NCBI GenBank assembly: GCA_964030785.1
Contig: OZ034979.1
Location: forward strand, 37,188,484-37,252,483
Length of the DNA: 64,000 nt
DNA from: Siderastrea siderea
Taxonomy: Eukaryota; Cnidaria; Anthozoa; Scleractinia; Rhizangiidae
Direction of reading: 5' to 3'
Below the pieces are notes generated by a model that saw only the letters and a list, made by a program, of their open reading frames with translations, ran no database searches and had not been told where the DNA came from. Made by a program: the position numbers and the translations under genes. Shown piece after piece: positions 12,127-27,100 of the stretch (its first letter is position 1; each line of letters begins with the position of its first letter).

Positions 12127-15100
12127 GTATGAAAATAACGTTGTTGTAAAAAGACAATCTTACTTATATAACCCTTACCCCCGGAAAAAAATATTAATTC
12201 TTCTTCATTTTACTCCCCATTCTCGCATGTTCAATCGCCACATATGCTGAAGAAATGCCATGGCCACGTGTAATTTATAGGTGGAGGGTTCTAGATCTCA
12301 TTCTCATGTCTGCTACTAGCTTAAATATTATGCACACATGTCAGCACAGTGTGTGCTGGCCTGGTAAATTCCCTGAACTCCTTCCATCACATTCACTATG
12401 TTTACCTTTACCTACATGTATGCGATGATCCAATTATCTTTGAGCTCTGTTAAAATGTGGTCTTGTTTTCCCTGTAGCTTCCACTGTGCAAGTCAGATGA
12501 AGCTGTTAGTATTGCGTGTCTGTCACTGACTTATGTGATAGACGTATCTAAGAAGAAGATGAAGAAAACCAAGAGTGGTGAGTACGAATTGAAGGGCTTC
12601 TCCCCCGTCTTCATTCCCCGCTGTTTTAGGCAATCATTGAGTGAACATGGCTGATGCAATTCATTGAAACAGGATGGCAAGTTCGACGTGTTTTTGTTTT
12701 TTTTTCCTGTCAGGAAACGTTGCAACATATTCTAGTAATTTAAGCATACCTGAGGATTGAGTGGATGCCAACAATTACTAAAAAACAACTTACATTCTAC
12801 TCAGGACTCGGTATAAATAGTTTCAGCATATAACTTTAGGTACGATAATTGAAAGATCGATAAAATCATGCGAATTAAGTGTGATTTGGATATAAACTGC
12901 TAATCCGCACAAGATAACCTCACCTCACCCAGTTGTGCGCTAACACCCTTGCAGAAAACAAGTTCTCAGTCCACCTCGGTGTTACTATCCGTGACGGACG
13001 GTGTTCGACAATTATATTGGACAATGCCTTTGGTTTCTTTGTTTAGATCCTGGGTCTGAGGAAAATGGCGGTACGGTGAAAGGAGATAGAGGGAGTAAAA
13101 TTTCCCTCAATAGTAAAGAATCAGCCCTTGATGAAGATTCCAGCAGTGATTTGCAAGAAGATGAAGGGAACTCCGTTTGGCCTCTGCCTCGTAAACTTAC
13201 TAACGACACTTACAGAGACACAGATTCAGTTGATTCAAGCCGAGAACGACAACCAAGTTCATTTACCAGCATGGACGGAAGTTCAACTCTGGGGTCACGT
13301 GCCGGAAGTGATTTAGCTCTGTTGCGAGGTAACCGTGGCAACGGAGATGGTGGATCTCTAAGTTGTCTCGCCTCAGTCTCCAAGGATGATACTGATTATC
13401 CCGAGATGGATGACGGTTCATCGACAATGCAAATTCTCAAAGGTGTTTCGGCGTATTTCAACAGTGGGGAGCTGGTAGCAATCATGGGACCATCGGGTTG
13501 CGGAAAAACCACATTGCTTGATTTGTTAACGGGAAGGCGTTGGCACGGGCAAATTGAGGTTTGTATCAGATAAAATGAACTGTAAAACCCTGTCCATATC
13601 CATGTCGGTATCGTGTAGGGTACCATATTTTGCATGAAAGGTTGCAAAAGGATATTTGTCGGTAATTTGAAAAGTGTGTGGTCGCCGGTTCAACCAGTTG
13701 TTCAAAGTGTTTTACCCGTATGAAGGACATTTTCTACTATTTCAGATTTGAAAAACGTGTTTAATCCCGTTTTACACAAATGCGTAGTGACATGGAAAAG
13801 AGGCGCTTACCTAGTTAACAAAACGTTTAACCGCGAAAAGAGGCACAAAATGCATCGCGAATTTAAGTTGACGCGAAGATGTTTTGATCTTGGGGTTTGC
13901 TGAGTACAACAGACTCTCTCTATCGGGAGTTAGAGATATCCAGTGGCAAAATACTGCATCACATTCCCTAAGGGAGACAGGGTTTTGTTCGAGATGGCGA
14001 AGGATTCGAGATAGCGGGGTGTACTGTCTATATTTCGGATAATGTGCACAGTGTTGCAGGTAATGAAATGTGGCTGGAGGCTTAGAATGCATTATAACGG
14101 GTTTAGGGAAGGATAAACTAAAATGATTTTTTGTTTGTGCACCTGTGACCGTTCACGGTAACAAGGGTTAAGTTTACAGAAACGCGTTTAATTGTTGTTT
14201 ATTCTATCACATTGTCTGATTGGTCAAGAACACTATCAACCTGAGGATTGATGCTTTGATGATTACCAAACTGATCTTGATTAGGGTAATGGCAACCGAA
14301 TGTGGGTTGAGTTTGTTGTTGGTTCTCGTCCTTGCTCTGAGAGGTTTTTCTCCGGCTACTCCTGTTTTCCCCTCTCCTCAAAAACCAACACTTCCAAATT
14401 CCAATTAGATCTGGAGCGCACGAACACCTCTTAACGAGCTTCTGAGCTCCTAAGTGTTTCGTGGGTAAACAAGTTACATTTTTTTTTACTAAGCGAAAGC
14501 GCTTGTAGTCCCATCTTCTTAGCTATCAGCCAACTTTCTCTTCTGCTACCTGTTCAAGAAACAATTCTTCTGTACATTTCAGGGTCAGGTGTACATCAAC
14601 GGAGTAGGCCTGGGTCAAGTCCAAGACTGGTACGCTCGTAAGATTGGTTATGTGTTACAGCTGGCAGTACCTTACTATGAAGAGCTTACTGTTCGACAGA
14701 ATCTCTTTTTTGCTGCACACATGAGGCTATCTAAGGAAACAAGCGCCTCAGAGAAATTCGAACGAGTTGAACAAATTATTGCTGAGGTAAGCGTACACTG
14801 AAAGCTAGAAAAATTTCCGACGTGTTTATTTTGGACAATAATGTGCCTGAAAATAAACTCGTCCGAAATTTTTAGCGGTACGAAATTTAAATCTCATAAA
14901 GATAGAAACTTTTAGTGATGGAACAAAATAAGGCATTGCTCTATTTCATGAAAGTTGGAGCACCTCTTTTATCAGTTTGAAGTGGTTTTACTCAATTTTT
15001 TCTCACCCTTTATTTTTATATTTTTTTTCAAGAAATATTTCCGGGATATTACATGCAGTGTCTGAAAAATTGTCCCAGTGTTGTCCGGAATCACAATAGA

Positions 15101-18100
15101 CTATTCGTCCGGAGTTTAATGCTTCCGACGTTTTTTAGCATTAATGCATTCGGTCAGTTTTAAGCCGAGAACCAAATGAACTCTGGCGAAAAGTAACAGA
15201 GTACAAATTCGACAAAATCACAAACGTTTTATAACTGTTGTCTCTCTCGTTACCAGACTGGGCTAACACAGATGGCTGACACGGTTGTTGGAGGATCAGT
15301 TGGCCCGGGTTTGAGTGGAGGGCAAGTAAGTACCTCCTTGTTACCACTATTAAGGACGGTGCGTCCTAATAGAGATGTATTTTTGAAAAGGTTATGACTA
15401 TGAGGAAAAAGTAGATCTTAAATCCAAAAAGAAACATGTGGGTAACCGAGCATTTTTCAGAGATAATTAAGCAACCATAATTCTAAAAAACGTTAATACA
15501 AAGAATGTATGGCAATTTCTTCCCAAATTTAAGCTCAATTATCTCTGAAAAATGCATGGTTACTCCCAATTTTCTTTTTGGATTCTGACAGCCCTTGCTA
15601 AGGTCTGCTTTTTCCACATAGTCATAAACCGCGCAAAAATATTTTTGTGTTAGTGGGCAAAACCCGAATGTCCCGAGATGCGCAGAACATATGCGCAGTA
15701 ACAAAAGGAGGCACCGTCCTTGCATCTGTTAAAAAAATCAAAACCTGCCCAATTCCTGTACGAGTAATAAGGAGCATGTGTGTATTTTAAAGGGGCTTCT
15801 TCATTAGGATGCAATCATTTACTGGATTTTTTGGATGAAGTATCTCACCAATAGCGAATTTTTTTTCCTTTTTGCTTTTTTTGCAGAAACGTCGTCTGTG
15901 TGTCGCTCTTCAACTCATTAACATGCCATCGGTGCTTTTCCTCGATGAACCAACATCTGGTACGTATCATCTTTGCCCTCATCTTTGTGTAAGGCGCGCC
16001 GTCCACGCGTTCACCTTTTATGTCATGTTTGTTTGAAAACGGAGATTTTTTCTAAGGGTATGCCTTACGTAAACACTTAAACAGCTAAAAAATGCAACAC
16101 GAACGGAGATCATTAAAAACGTCGAATAAAGGGCATATTTTTAAAACTGGAAGTTTACAGTTTACTTGTGTGGCGAAAAAATGACGAAAACGACGCTTTT
16201 TTGTGCGGTTTGGTCTTCCGTCCACACCTAACTGATCGAAAACGTAGTGAAAGTGAATTTATGAAAACAAGGACAAAAGATCGCAACAAGAGACTGCAAA
16301 GTAGTAGTCTCCCTGTAGACACTTTTTATAGACAATAGGTTATGATTTAATCGTTTTCCTAGGTCTGGACGCGTCATCTTCTCTTGAGCTCTTAAATCAC
16401 CTGAATCTTGTAGCTGAGTCTGGCAGACTTGTTATCCTCACCATTCATCAGCCCAGATTGGAAATATTCCATCTTTTCCACAAGATTCTTTTCTTGTGTG
16501 ATGGCCAGGTAATAAAGTAATTGCACTTAATTCATGTTGTAATGCACACTTTGAAATAAACGCCCCGGTTACTACATATACTAGGTAAGATTAAGTTGCA
16601 TGCACTTTGAGCCACAGATGGCTTACAAGGCTATACTACCGCCCTCCCCCCCCCCCCCCCGCCACTTTGTAGATGGGATGCTAGTCCATCGGAGAGTTAC
16701 TGCCAGTTTATTGCTACGTTTTTGTATCAGTTCGCCGGTACCATATGTAATGCTGGATTCGATCCTGGATGGAGAGAGACAGCGTATCGTAAGTTTCTTG
16801 ACAATGGAAACAACACGACAATAGATCTAGATACCAAACTCGAACCATCGAGTTTCTCCATATCGAAAGTGTATCACGCTAACCACTAAGGCAGTTTTCC
16901 ACAAACATCCCTCGGTATTTTCGGGGATATTGGAAAATGCCTTGTTTTGCTTGTATATTGCTGTTTTTGTTGCAAGGACATCTCTGCTTATTACGGTGTT
17001 TATTAATCTTTAGGTGGCGTACTATGGTGAGCCCTCCATGGCGCCAGAAATATTCATAAAAGCGTATGCGCGTGCAGCAACTGAAGAATACCAATTGAGC
17101 GAGGAAGCTCCGAAAATTGACGCCAAAAATCCCGCAGGTAAAAATTAACTAACTTTTTTCTGCCCTTATCAGGTAGTTTTATAGGTAGTTACAGTATCGT
17201 TTGGCTAATTTTTGTCAACATCACGCTAAAGAACTTCGGTTCTTTTTGTCAGATCGTAAAATTCGTCTTTAAATGCGTCTCAGAAGTGAGTGAATTTTGT
17301 TTGACTTTGATAATAGACACCATCATGGATTTACTGAACTGCCCTGAAGCTCGGCGTGCCATTCTGGAGTATTATCAAACAAGCGGTGAACCACAGGCAG
17401 TCCAGGAAGCCATTAGGACGTCACAGGAAAACGCCAGGAAAATGGTCTCCATGGAGACCATGACAAAGATGTAAGTTTCTTTTGATTGACAAGCGTAAAT
17501 AAATTTTGTGTCGAAGAGACAGCCAGCGTAGAAAAACCAGCCAGTCTATCCAAGGAGCTACCATCACCGCTAAAGGAACTAATGGTCCAGTTAAACTTTG
17601 TGTTGTTGTCGCCTCCTGGGTGAGAAAACTCCAAAATGTATGTTGCTGCTACATCGTGCCCTGACCTTCACAGCGGTCAAACGCAGGACTCGTGCGCAGT
17701 TCCGGCCAAAATTTTACAAAAGAAAATACAGACAAGTGTCATAAGTTTTACTTCAACCGCAAAACTTAACGCCTGGCAAGAACGTGATGCTAGCCCACAT
17801 ATAAGGCACTAATAACATTACAATCCTATATGAATATATACACCAACTGATTAACGCACCTACCTCCACTAACACACACTTTCCTTCACTTGTACTCACT
17901 TTCCTTCATTTTTACTCACTTTCCTTCATTACCACTCACTTCCCTTCACTTGTACTCACTTACCTTCACATTAGTGCCTTATATGTGGGCTAGCACGACG
18001 TTCTTGCCCTATATGTGGGCTACCATGACGTTCTGGCCTAACGCCTTTCCTGAAAACTTTGAGCATGTGTTCAGAATGAAGTAACTGGCATCCACAAATT

Positions 18101-21100
18101 TTATCGGCGCGAAATTTGGTTTATCGGGACATTTTATGCATCGTTTTCATACGAACTTCGCGCTTGTGAAAGTCTGAACTGATTCAAACTTCAAGGCTCT
18201 GAAAAACCGGAAGTGACGTTGTTTTTTGCGTTTGACCGCTGTGAAGCCCTGACCAAGCAAAAGCGCAAAAGGAGTAAGAACTCAACTTGAACGCGTTGTC
18301 TCGTACTTGGCGCAAGTTGCATCTTCTCCAGCGCTTGACTCCGGATGCATCTTTTCCCGCACTTGTTTTTGCTTTGAATTCTGATTGGCTTATACACTTT
18401 TTTGCTAGTTTGACTGGCTCAAAGATTAAGCACTCGTAAGAAATAACGGGCCGATAAGTTAGACCTGGTTTAAGGCTAAATCGAAGTTAAGAGTGAGAGT
18501 TCATAAACTTCGTCTAAGCGGGCCAAAATTGCGTTATTAGAACTTGGACGAGCCGCAGACTGCAAAGGCCACGTCTATACAGTGTCTAACAAATTTGACT
18601 TATTGTGCTGACCCTGTTTAAGATTGGTTTAGACCACGATTTTCATAAGCCCTGTCTAAACTTCAACCTGTTTTACTTCCTAATGTGTGTTGTTGTTTAT
18701 AGAGTGGATGGAGCCGGATCGCTCAACAGAATCTTTGTACTGGAGGGCCGAACTTCTGAGAGGCAAACTCTTGGACAACTCTTGTATTTCCCACTGATAT
18801 TTTTTACATTTGGAATAATAGTCGGTAAGTTGAACAAACGTAGCCGCAGTTAAGGAGAAAATTCTACTTCAACATTTATTGGTAATTTTTTTGTCTTGAG
18901 ACATGTCGCCAAAGGTTCGTGAAGATGTTAAGTGGTCTTCCGAAGGTTGCCGAAGATTTCCGAATTGTCCGAGGTTGCCAATTCAAATTTCTTCGCTTGA
19001 AGTAAAGCAGGACTTGAATGTTAGATGTCGGTGTGATTTATTTGTACTTTTGTCTGTATGTTTTAGGAACTGTTTATTGGCAAGCGGAGGAAAGGGACGG
19101 AATATTACTGATGTCCGCTTATTGTGTTTATTGTTGCGCCAGTCCATTGTTCCTGAGCTCTGTTTTAATGGCGCATCTCAATAAAGCTTTGGATGTAAGT
19201 GCCAAATCCTTTTACCTCCAGGACAGTGCTCAAATCCCGAACTGTTGTTGTTGTTTTTATTAATAAGGCAAAAACAACATCATTAGAATATACTCTTCTC
19301 AATGGCTTTCATATAGATTCACACTTAACTGAGGTTTTCCATTCAAAGCGGTTTGAACCACTTTGCACTAGGTCACTGCTGAACAGCTTTCGAGTTTCAC
19401 TTGAATAGCCAAACAAACTTAATCCTTTAAGCCCCAATATTAATATCCATATTCTCCTCACTATTCTCCTTTTATTTCTTATTTTACTAGTTGGGAGAAT
19501 TTGAGTAAAAATCAAGACGTTTCATTATTGGTGATCATTTCCTTAATTGTCATGACCTGTATTTTTGATCAAAGAGTAATACTGTAAGGAGAAATTAGAT
19601 GCTTGTCACTATTGGGGCTTAAACGTCACATTAACGAACGATAGCTTTCATTTGAATGGCCACTAGACCACAAGCAGTTTTCGTTGCTATTTAGATTGTT
19701 GTTTGACTATCTTTTTCCTTAAAATGATTTTAGATATTTCACCTTGAGCGTGCGGATGGCTGTGGTCGGTCACACGAGAACGTCATCCAAACCTTTGTAA
19801 GAACCACTGCTGTGTGCGTGTTACCAGTGATGCTGTGTTCAGCTATGTCCTACTTCATGGTATGTTCACTAAAGTGTGCCCAGTTCACCCTGACTGCGTA
19901 CCATATACACGACAATACTGACCGGAAATTCAGGATAAAATATCAATTGGTACTTGTCATTTGGAAAAAGAAGTCAAGGAAATAAGTGAGGGGGGATTCG
20001 ATTTTTGTGCTCTATTTAAATTTCTCAGTTAACAGTGCTGGAAATAATTTTTTCTTACTTAGCAGGACATGTGTCCTTTCAAGTCTTCAGTTTGGTCGGA
20101 CATCTTGCAAATTTGATCGGACACTAATTAGCATAATGTAATTTGCATACCAAAAGAAAGAAAATTGTGTCGATCTGAATTACTTGATTTAAAATGAAAT
20201 TTACAGTAACTAATATTCTGTTTATCTATTCGACGCAAAATATCAACGTTTATTTTACAATCATTATTGTTCAGATGATATTATTGACTTCTGATAACAA
20301 GCCTAAAATTTCTTTTTCTTTTTACCGGTACTTGAATTCAGTTTCTCACTAGTGTTATCACTGACGTATTTGATTGAAGCCCTTCACAGCAGAATGCCAA
20401 ACCGACTGATGTCTTCTATACGTGCTTCAAAACAACTCAGATTTTTTTATGAACCAGCCAATGAGAACAGAGCTAAAACATACTGCAACAGTTTATTGAC
20501 TTTCTGTTTAGTTATTGTATAAATACAACATGAAGTAATTGTAGAGACTCGAAAAGCGAGATATCTTCCTTGGGTTGAAACATTTCGTGACATATTTCGA
20601 TATTGTGTGACATCGTTGCCGTGCACCGGGCACGTGAGCAACGCATGGATTTTCTCTTGGAGTCGGTGTTGTGTAGATTGTAGATCGGAGATGCAAGACT
20701 AGTACTTGTTGGCGCGAATACTGTGAAGAACTTGATAGGTTGATAGTATGAAAGGGAATTAAAAGCTGTTGCTTTGGAGCTATCGGAGTGGTTGACAGAG
20801 ACAGTCCCGAAACATCAGTAATTATTGGGTGTAAAAACCAATGTAGGGCTACTTCTAAAAATGGCTGTTTTATATTATCTAGCCTAACTGAAAGTCAGGG
20901 AATTCAAAACTGAGCTGGGCGAGTAGAATATCTTGTTTGTACATTAAACTCGTACTTTGACTTGATAATGACATCCAGCCATCGTCGAAACGTCATCATG
21001 TTTTTTGCATAGCTTATATAGTTGTTAAATTAAAAAAATTCGATTCAGCACAGGCGTGTGTTTCTCAAAAGCCTCGAAACTTTTTCGGGTCCATTTCGGG

Positions 21101-24100
21101 CACGATAATTCACACTGTATCTTGTAAACAAAGAAGTTTCTAAGCATGCAATATTACTCTTAGTTAAACATTTCTTATCTTAAAGACATGTTAAAATGAC
21201 AGCTTTGTAGAGTGAGTGGTTAACATTTTTAGGAATGGCTTTTCGGGGCTTTCGAGAAACGCGCCCCAGGTATTTATCCCTGACAGTTTGGAAAAACTAC
21301 ATCTGTCACACTTCGACGCATTAACTAAAAAAGAGAGAATTGAACTCTGTGGAACATAAAGGCCTCGAGCAACGATGTAACGTTTACTTCTTGCATCTGT
21401 AATGTCAGTCAAAGACCAACATTTCGTAGAATGTATAATGTAGTACTTACATATATAATAACACAGTAATAACGTATTGGCTTATGAAGAAACGCTGAGA
21501 AGACGACCAAAAACGTTTGAACGTACTGATATGTGGAGAAACGTGGAGACGACAAGACATATATCATATGGACAAACTAACGTACGGAAAGAAACGCATT
21601 AAGTAACATACGAAGAAATGTTGAACAAAACTGGTACCGTATGGGCGTACTAAGTTACGGAAAACAGCCGTAAAACAAGATTAATACATTACGATCGATT
21701 GGTTAGAGCGCTGCACCGATATCGCAGAAGTGAAGGGATCGAAACCCGTACAAGCTTGAGTTTTTCAGGCTTTCTTTTCGTAACTGCAAAGGCTGCGTCT
21801 ATAACTGCGATGATCTTCTTTACATTTAACTCTTCATCCCTCAAAATATGATATTCGTGTAGTCACTATTTCATACACGGAGAAGTGTCGAGAGGATAAG
21901 CCTAATACGGTGGAAACGACCTAACGCACGCTGAATCGTTGAGAAAATAAGACTAATACTATACAAACGAACTAATGACGGACAAACGTTGATAAAATAA
22001 GACCGTTGCTGTAAAAAACGAACTAACGTACGGTACAACGTTGAGAAGACGATACTAATACTGTACGAAGAAACTAACATACCGAGAAACGTTGAGAAGG
22101 TAAAAACTACTGCTGTACAATCTAACGTACCGAGAAACGCACTGTACAAACGTTTAGAAAATAAGACTAATACTGTACAAACGAACCAATGACGGAGAAA
22201 CGTTGAGAAGATAAAACTAATACTGTTCAAACGTACTAACGTACCGAGAAACATTGAGAAGACTAAGATAGTACCGTACAAACGAACTAATGACGGAAAA
22301 ACGTTGAGGAGTTGACACTAATACTGTACAAACGAACTAACGTACCGAGAAACGTTGAGTAGATAAGACTAATACTGTACAAACGAACTAATGACGGAGA
22401 TACGTTGAGAAGATGAGACTAATACTGTACAAACGAACTAAGGGACGGAGAAACGTTGAGAAGATGAGACTAATACTGTACAAACGAACTAATGACGGAG
22501 ATACGTTGAGAAGATGAGACTAATACTGTACAAACGAACTAATGACGGAGGTACGTTGAGATGAGACTAATATTGTACAAACGAACTAATGACGGAGATA
22601 CGTTGAGAAGATGAGGCTAATACTGTACAAACGAACTAATGACGGAGATACGTTGAGAAGATGAGACTAATACTGTACAAACGAACTAATGAAGGAGAAA
22701 CGTTGAGAAGATAAGACTAATACTGTACAAACGAACTAATGACTGAGATACGTTGAGAAGATGAGATTAATACTATACAAACGAACTAATGACGGATATA
22801 CGTTGAGAAGATGAGACTAATACTGTACAAACGAACTAATGACGGATATACGTTGAGACGATGAGATTAATACTGTAAAAACGAACTAAAGACGGGAAAG
22901 CGTTGAGAAGATAAGACTAATACTGTACAAACGAACTAACGACCCAAGAACGGTTGATATGAACGTACTACGATATGGAGAAACGTCGAGACGAGACCAA
23001 TACCGCTCGAACGGGATTAATGTACTGGGAAAGGTAAAAAAGACAAGGCTAATACTGTACAAACGAACTATAAGTTACCATTCCAATATGATTTAAAGAA
23101 AATGTAATCTGTGGGAAAAAGCTGAGACGTTTTCCGTGTTCGGACATGATGTCCGACCATATAGGAAAATTGGTCGGACAATTTCGAAATTTGGTCGGAC
23201 AATGTCCGATGACCGACTGTTATTTCCAGCACTGGTTAAATTCAGTTACGTTTTTTTCATTTTTCACCTTCATTGAGGTGTAAAATTCATTTACCATTAA
23301 CACGTAAATTTAATTGGTAAACACTTCCTGTGTGCCATATACCCAAGGTTTTACCGACACGCCCAAATGCGCCCCTCTGAACTTTCTCGGTGTTAAATAA
23401 GATCTGATAATATCATGGATAATAAATGAGATTGCTAAAAAAACAAGTCACGTGTTGTGTCAAGTATCAATATCGTCAAAACAAAAATATTTTTATTACA
23501 AATCTAATTACCTGATCGTGGAAATTATCACGAAACTTAAAGGTTCTTGTGTGACTTGTATATTTCTGCATGTCTTATTGTTAGTTACATCATGCATGAC
23601 GAATAAAGTAAACCCATATCCCAACCCATAAATAAATTAAACTGACAACGCACGGTCATCTCAAAAATGTTGAGACGAACTTGAACTAATCCATTTTAGT
23701 ATAATTTTAATGCTATATTCACGGCGCAACCCGGTGAATATAACATTTCAAGGCGCAGCTGCTAAGCTAAGTTAATTTTTTTCGTGCGTTGTTTGTCAAG
23801 TTTTCGCTTGTTTTTTATTTTTTTTTTATTTTGTGTATATAGGATTAAAATTATACTAAAACAATTATTCGCCTCAGGCTCAATAAATATTGTCGAATAA
23901 TCCCCGAGACGATTATTCCAGAATATTCACTTCGCCTTCGGTGAATAATTGTTAAATATAAGACAATTTTTGTCTCTTTAGGTGATGACGTCATTTGACC
24001 TGTGGAAGTTCGTGTTGGTAACCATCATTTCGTTGGTTTTAAACCAAACTTGGATCGCAGTGTACATGATGGTCATTTGTGCGCAGCCGCGGATCGCTCA

Positions 24101-27100
24101 TCGTATTTGTCCGATGGTGTCCGCCATTGGTGGCTTTGCAGGGGGATTTTTGGTACCCAGACCGCAAATGCCTGTCGTGTAAGTGCTTCCTGGCCTGTTG
24201 TTGTTATGCGCGCTAGAAAAACACCCATTCTATTCATTGTGCATTCAAACCGTTTCAATATCGACAGGCAAAATCTTGGGCAAAATTTGTGTCTAACATT
24301 CTGTTGGTAAGAGAACGGCCTCTCTAATGAAGACTCAATGAGGGGATCGGACGGGGCGTCGGGAACCCGAGGGAAATGGGGGTGGGAACTGTACGGGAAG
24401 CGAGATTGAGGAGTACGGAAAGAGGGACGTTTAGACCCCATGCCCCCCACCCCACACTTCAATCAAGAGGACAATCAAGAGGACAACGTCAACGCAAACG
24501 TCGCATTCTTCATTCTACTGCGTGATCCGTTCCAAAATGTTAAATTTGCATAATGTGCGAAACTATTTAGGAGATGAGTTCGTGGAGACGGCATTCCAAT
24601 TCAGATAGAGAGAAAAAAAACACTATCGTTTGTTTACGTTCTCGATCGATAAAACGGGACTTGTTTTGTGGCGTTCCCGTTCCCCTTATGTATATAAGAC
24701 GTTCAATTGAAGATACAAGGTACTTGCAAGCATCTGCTTGACTCGAAATCGTGTTTAATTTTTCAGAATGTTGTCTGGCCTTTTCTCGGTCTCCTACAAA
24801 TGCACCTCTAAGTGTTTAATTTTGAAATTTACCTTTCAGGTATAATTTATTGTTCTACATCAACCCACAGTTTTATGGCTATGCAGCCATCACCAAAGTA
24901 TTGTTACAGAATAATAGACTGAAATGTGAATATGAGTCCACTTTGAGCTGTATCAGTACAGATGGTAATGCAGTGTTGACAAGATTTGGACTGGAAACAG
25001 TGAATCCTTATGAGCATCTTGTGGTAGGTTTGGTGTAACGCACACATAATATATTACTCATTATATATGTCAATGTCACTTTTTTATTGTTTCCCACGGT
25101 TCATACTCCAAGTGTATTCCAAAGATTTCAGTCACGCGATTTTCAAGTGGTGTTCTTCGGTCGTAACACAACACTCTGTCACGGGAGATTCGTCTGGGAA
25201 TGCATCTCAGAACGTCACGTGACGATCATAACAGCTATTAATGAGAGACGTCATCAGGCCACATTTAATAAATCGAATTGGCAACAGTAAACAAGGCAGA
25301 GATGGCACAACTTTAGCAATGAATATGATAACTATAAAGTGTAGTAATATTTGTCATATCTAGTAAATCCGCTTTTAATAGACTTGTTAAAATTACCTCC
25401 TTATTGTTCAACTTTCCACTGAGTAAGCACTTTAGAATTAAGATTTCTTGGTTATTATAAAGTCTCTAATCATATGATTTTCTAATTTCAGATTATGTTG
25501 GGTATGACCGTCTTATCATTGCTACTCTCCTGGTTATTTCTAGAAGCAAAATATTTCACCTTACGTTGTTTCTCGAAAGCGTAAGTTAACTTTCCTCTAT
25601 GCTTTATAGAGCGGTTTTCAAATGAGTGTCAATCAATCAATCAATCAAATCAATAAACTTTATTTACCCTCGAATTTACAGTGTAGCACTCAAGTGCTCA
25701 TATCTTCGAACCAATTACATTAATAAATAATTAATAAATAATTACAATAAACCAAGACCAAGGTAATTACGCTAACCAATCACAACAGGAACAAAAAAAA
25801 ACAACAACAACAACAAAATTAACCAATCAGAAATTGAAGCAAATTGCCCGCGAGCAAGTGACGTTTGATTTTGGTTGTACATCTGATTGGCTGAGAAAGT
25901 TGCGTGAGCTTTTTTAACCAATCAGAGAACGTAGTAAAAGCAAAATTAAAGCAAGCACAACATTACTTCCGAGTAATAGTAAAAGTTCGGGGGATAGGAA
26001 AGATGTAGTCCCAGAGATAAGTTCCTTGTAGTGTTTACACAAGCGCAATGGTTGTAATCTTTACACGAGGTTGTAGTGTTCACATGGGGAGACTGGTTGC
26101 AGTGACTTGTTTCAGGATCGTGTCTTGGGAACAGGGCCATTTACCTTCTAATTTTACTGTATCGCACGGCTTTCATATGGTGAAAGGGATTACAAACAGT
26201 ACACAAAATGGGCAAGCACGAATGATGCAAACCAGTTTGAATACGTTGGTGAAGCACTGCGACAAGATTTTTGATGAAAATACTAAGACTGTAAATGGTT
26301 TGAACCCAGGAGTCATATCATAAGTCGGTAAAGTATGATCGTCCGGGTGTAGTCCTGAGAAGGACTGTTTGTGATGGCATCGACTGACGTTTTGACAACC
26401 TGAGCGGAAGTCACCATTTGAGGCGCACATTTTGTTTTATGCCACGCCTCGTCGTGTGTGAAGACTTTGTAAAATGTTATGCAAAACTCTCTCTGAAGAG
26501 CGAAAAGCGAAAAGAAGTTGGGAACGCAACCCCAACCTGCAATGTAGTTTGGTTTTTGGTTGTCTAAGTGGCCCTGGTTCCCGGGGAGGGGGGTACTCTC
26601 TTATATAAGCTAGATAGCTATGTGTGGCGCCAAAGGGTATGGTTTTCGAGCCGTTGTAGTCTAAAATAGGTTATAGGTTTTCACCGTTTTGGTCTGAAAT
26701 AGGGTAAGATTTGTGCGTTTTGATCTGAAATTGGGTTTGGGTTTTTGAAGGAGCTACTTTAAATTATTTAAGAAGTGCATTTTGATTAATATCGGATCTG
26801 AAAAAGGGTATCGAATTTTGGGTCAGGTCTGAAATAGGGAGGGAAGATCATATATTTCGGTCTGAGATGGGGAAAGAGTTTCAAAAAGTGTGCCACACAC
26901 CCCCACCAAAATTTTCAGGGAGTACCCCCCGGGGGGCCCTGGTTATGGTAACCGAGTTAATTAAACTGTACTCATAAAGCGTTGAATTAATAATGCAATG
27001 ATAATAAAATGTTAATTGTTTATCCCAGTCCCCCAGCATTTTCAGCGGAGGCAGAAGAAGAGAAGGTTGAGGTTTTGGTGAAGCCAACAGATGACATTCC

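Larger units (their letters stand above)
20033..23234. mobile_element. 3.2-kb DNA element with CAGTGCTGGAAATAA ends, gene A intron 13
   Basis: Left end CAGTGCTGGAAATAA (20033) and right end TTATTTCCAGCACTG (23234) are exact inverted repeats, flanked by GTTAA at 20028-20032 and 23235-23239. Subterminal GGTCGGACA/TGTCCGACC repeats occur at both ends. It carries nested inserts: a MITE (21053-21268), a tRNA-like SINE fragment (21688-21830) and a long minisatellite (21880-23060). No transposase ORF, so non-autonomous. It explains most of the 4.1-kb intron. Confidence 0.75.

Noticed and set aside
21871..22281. 136-aa minus-strand ORF
   Set aside because: Translation of the 50-bp minisatellite.
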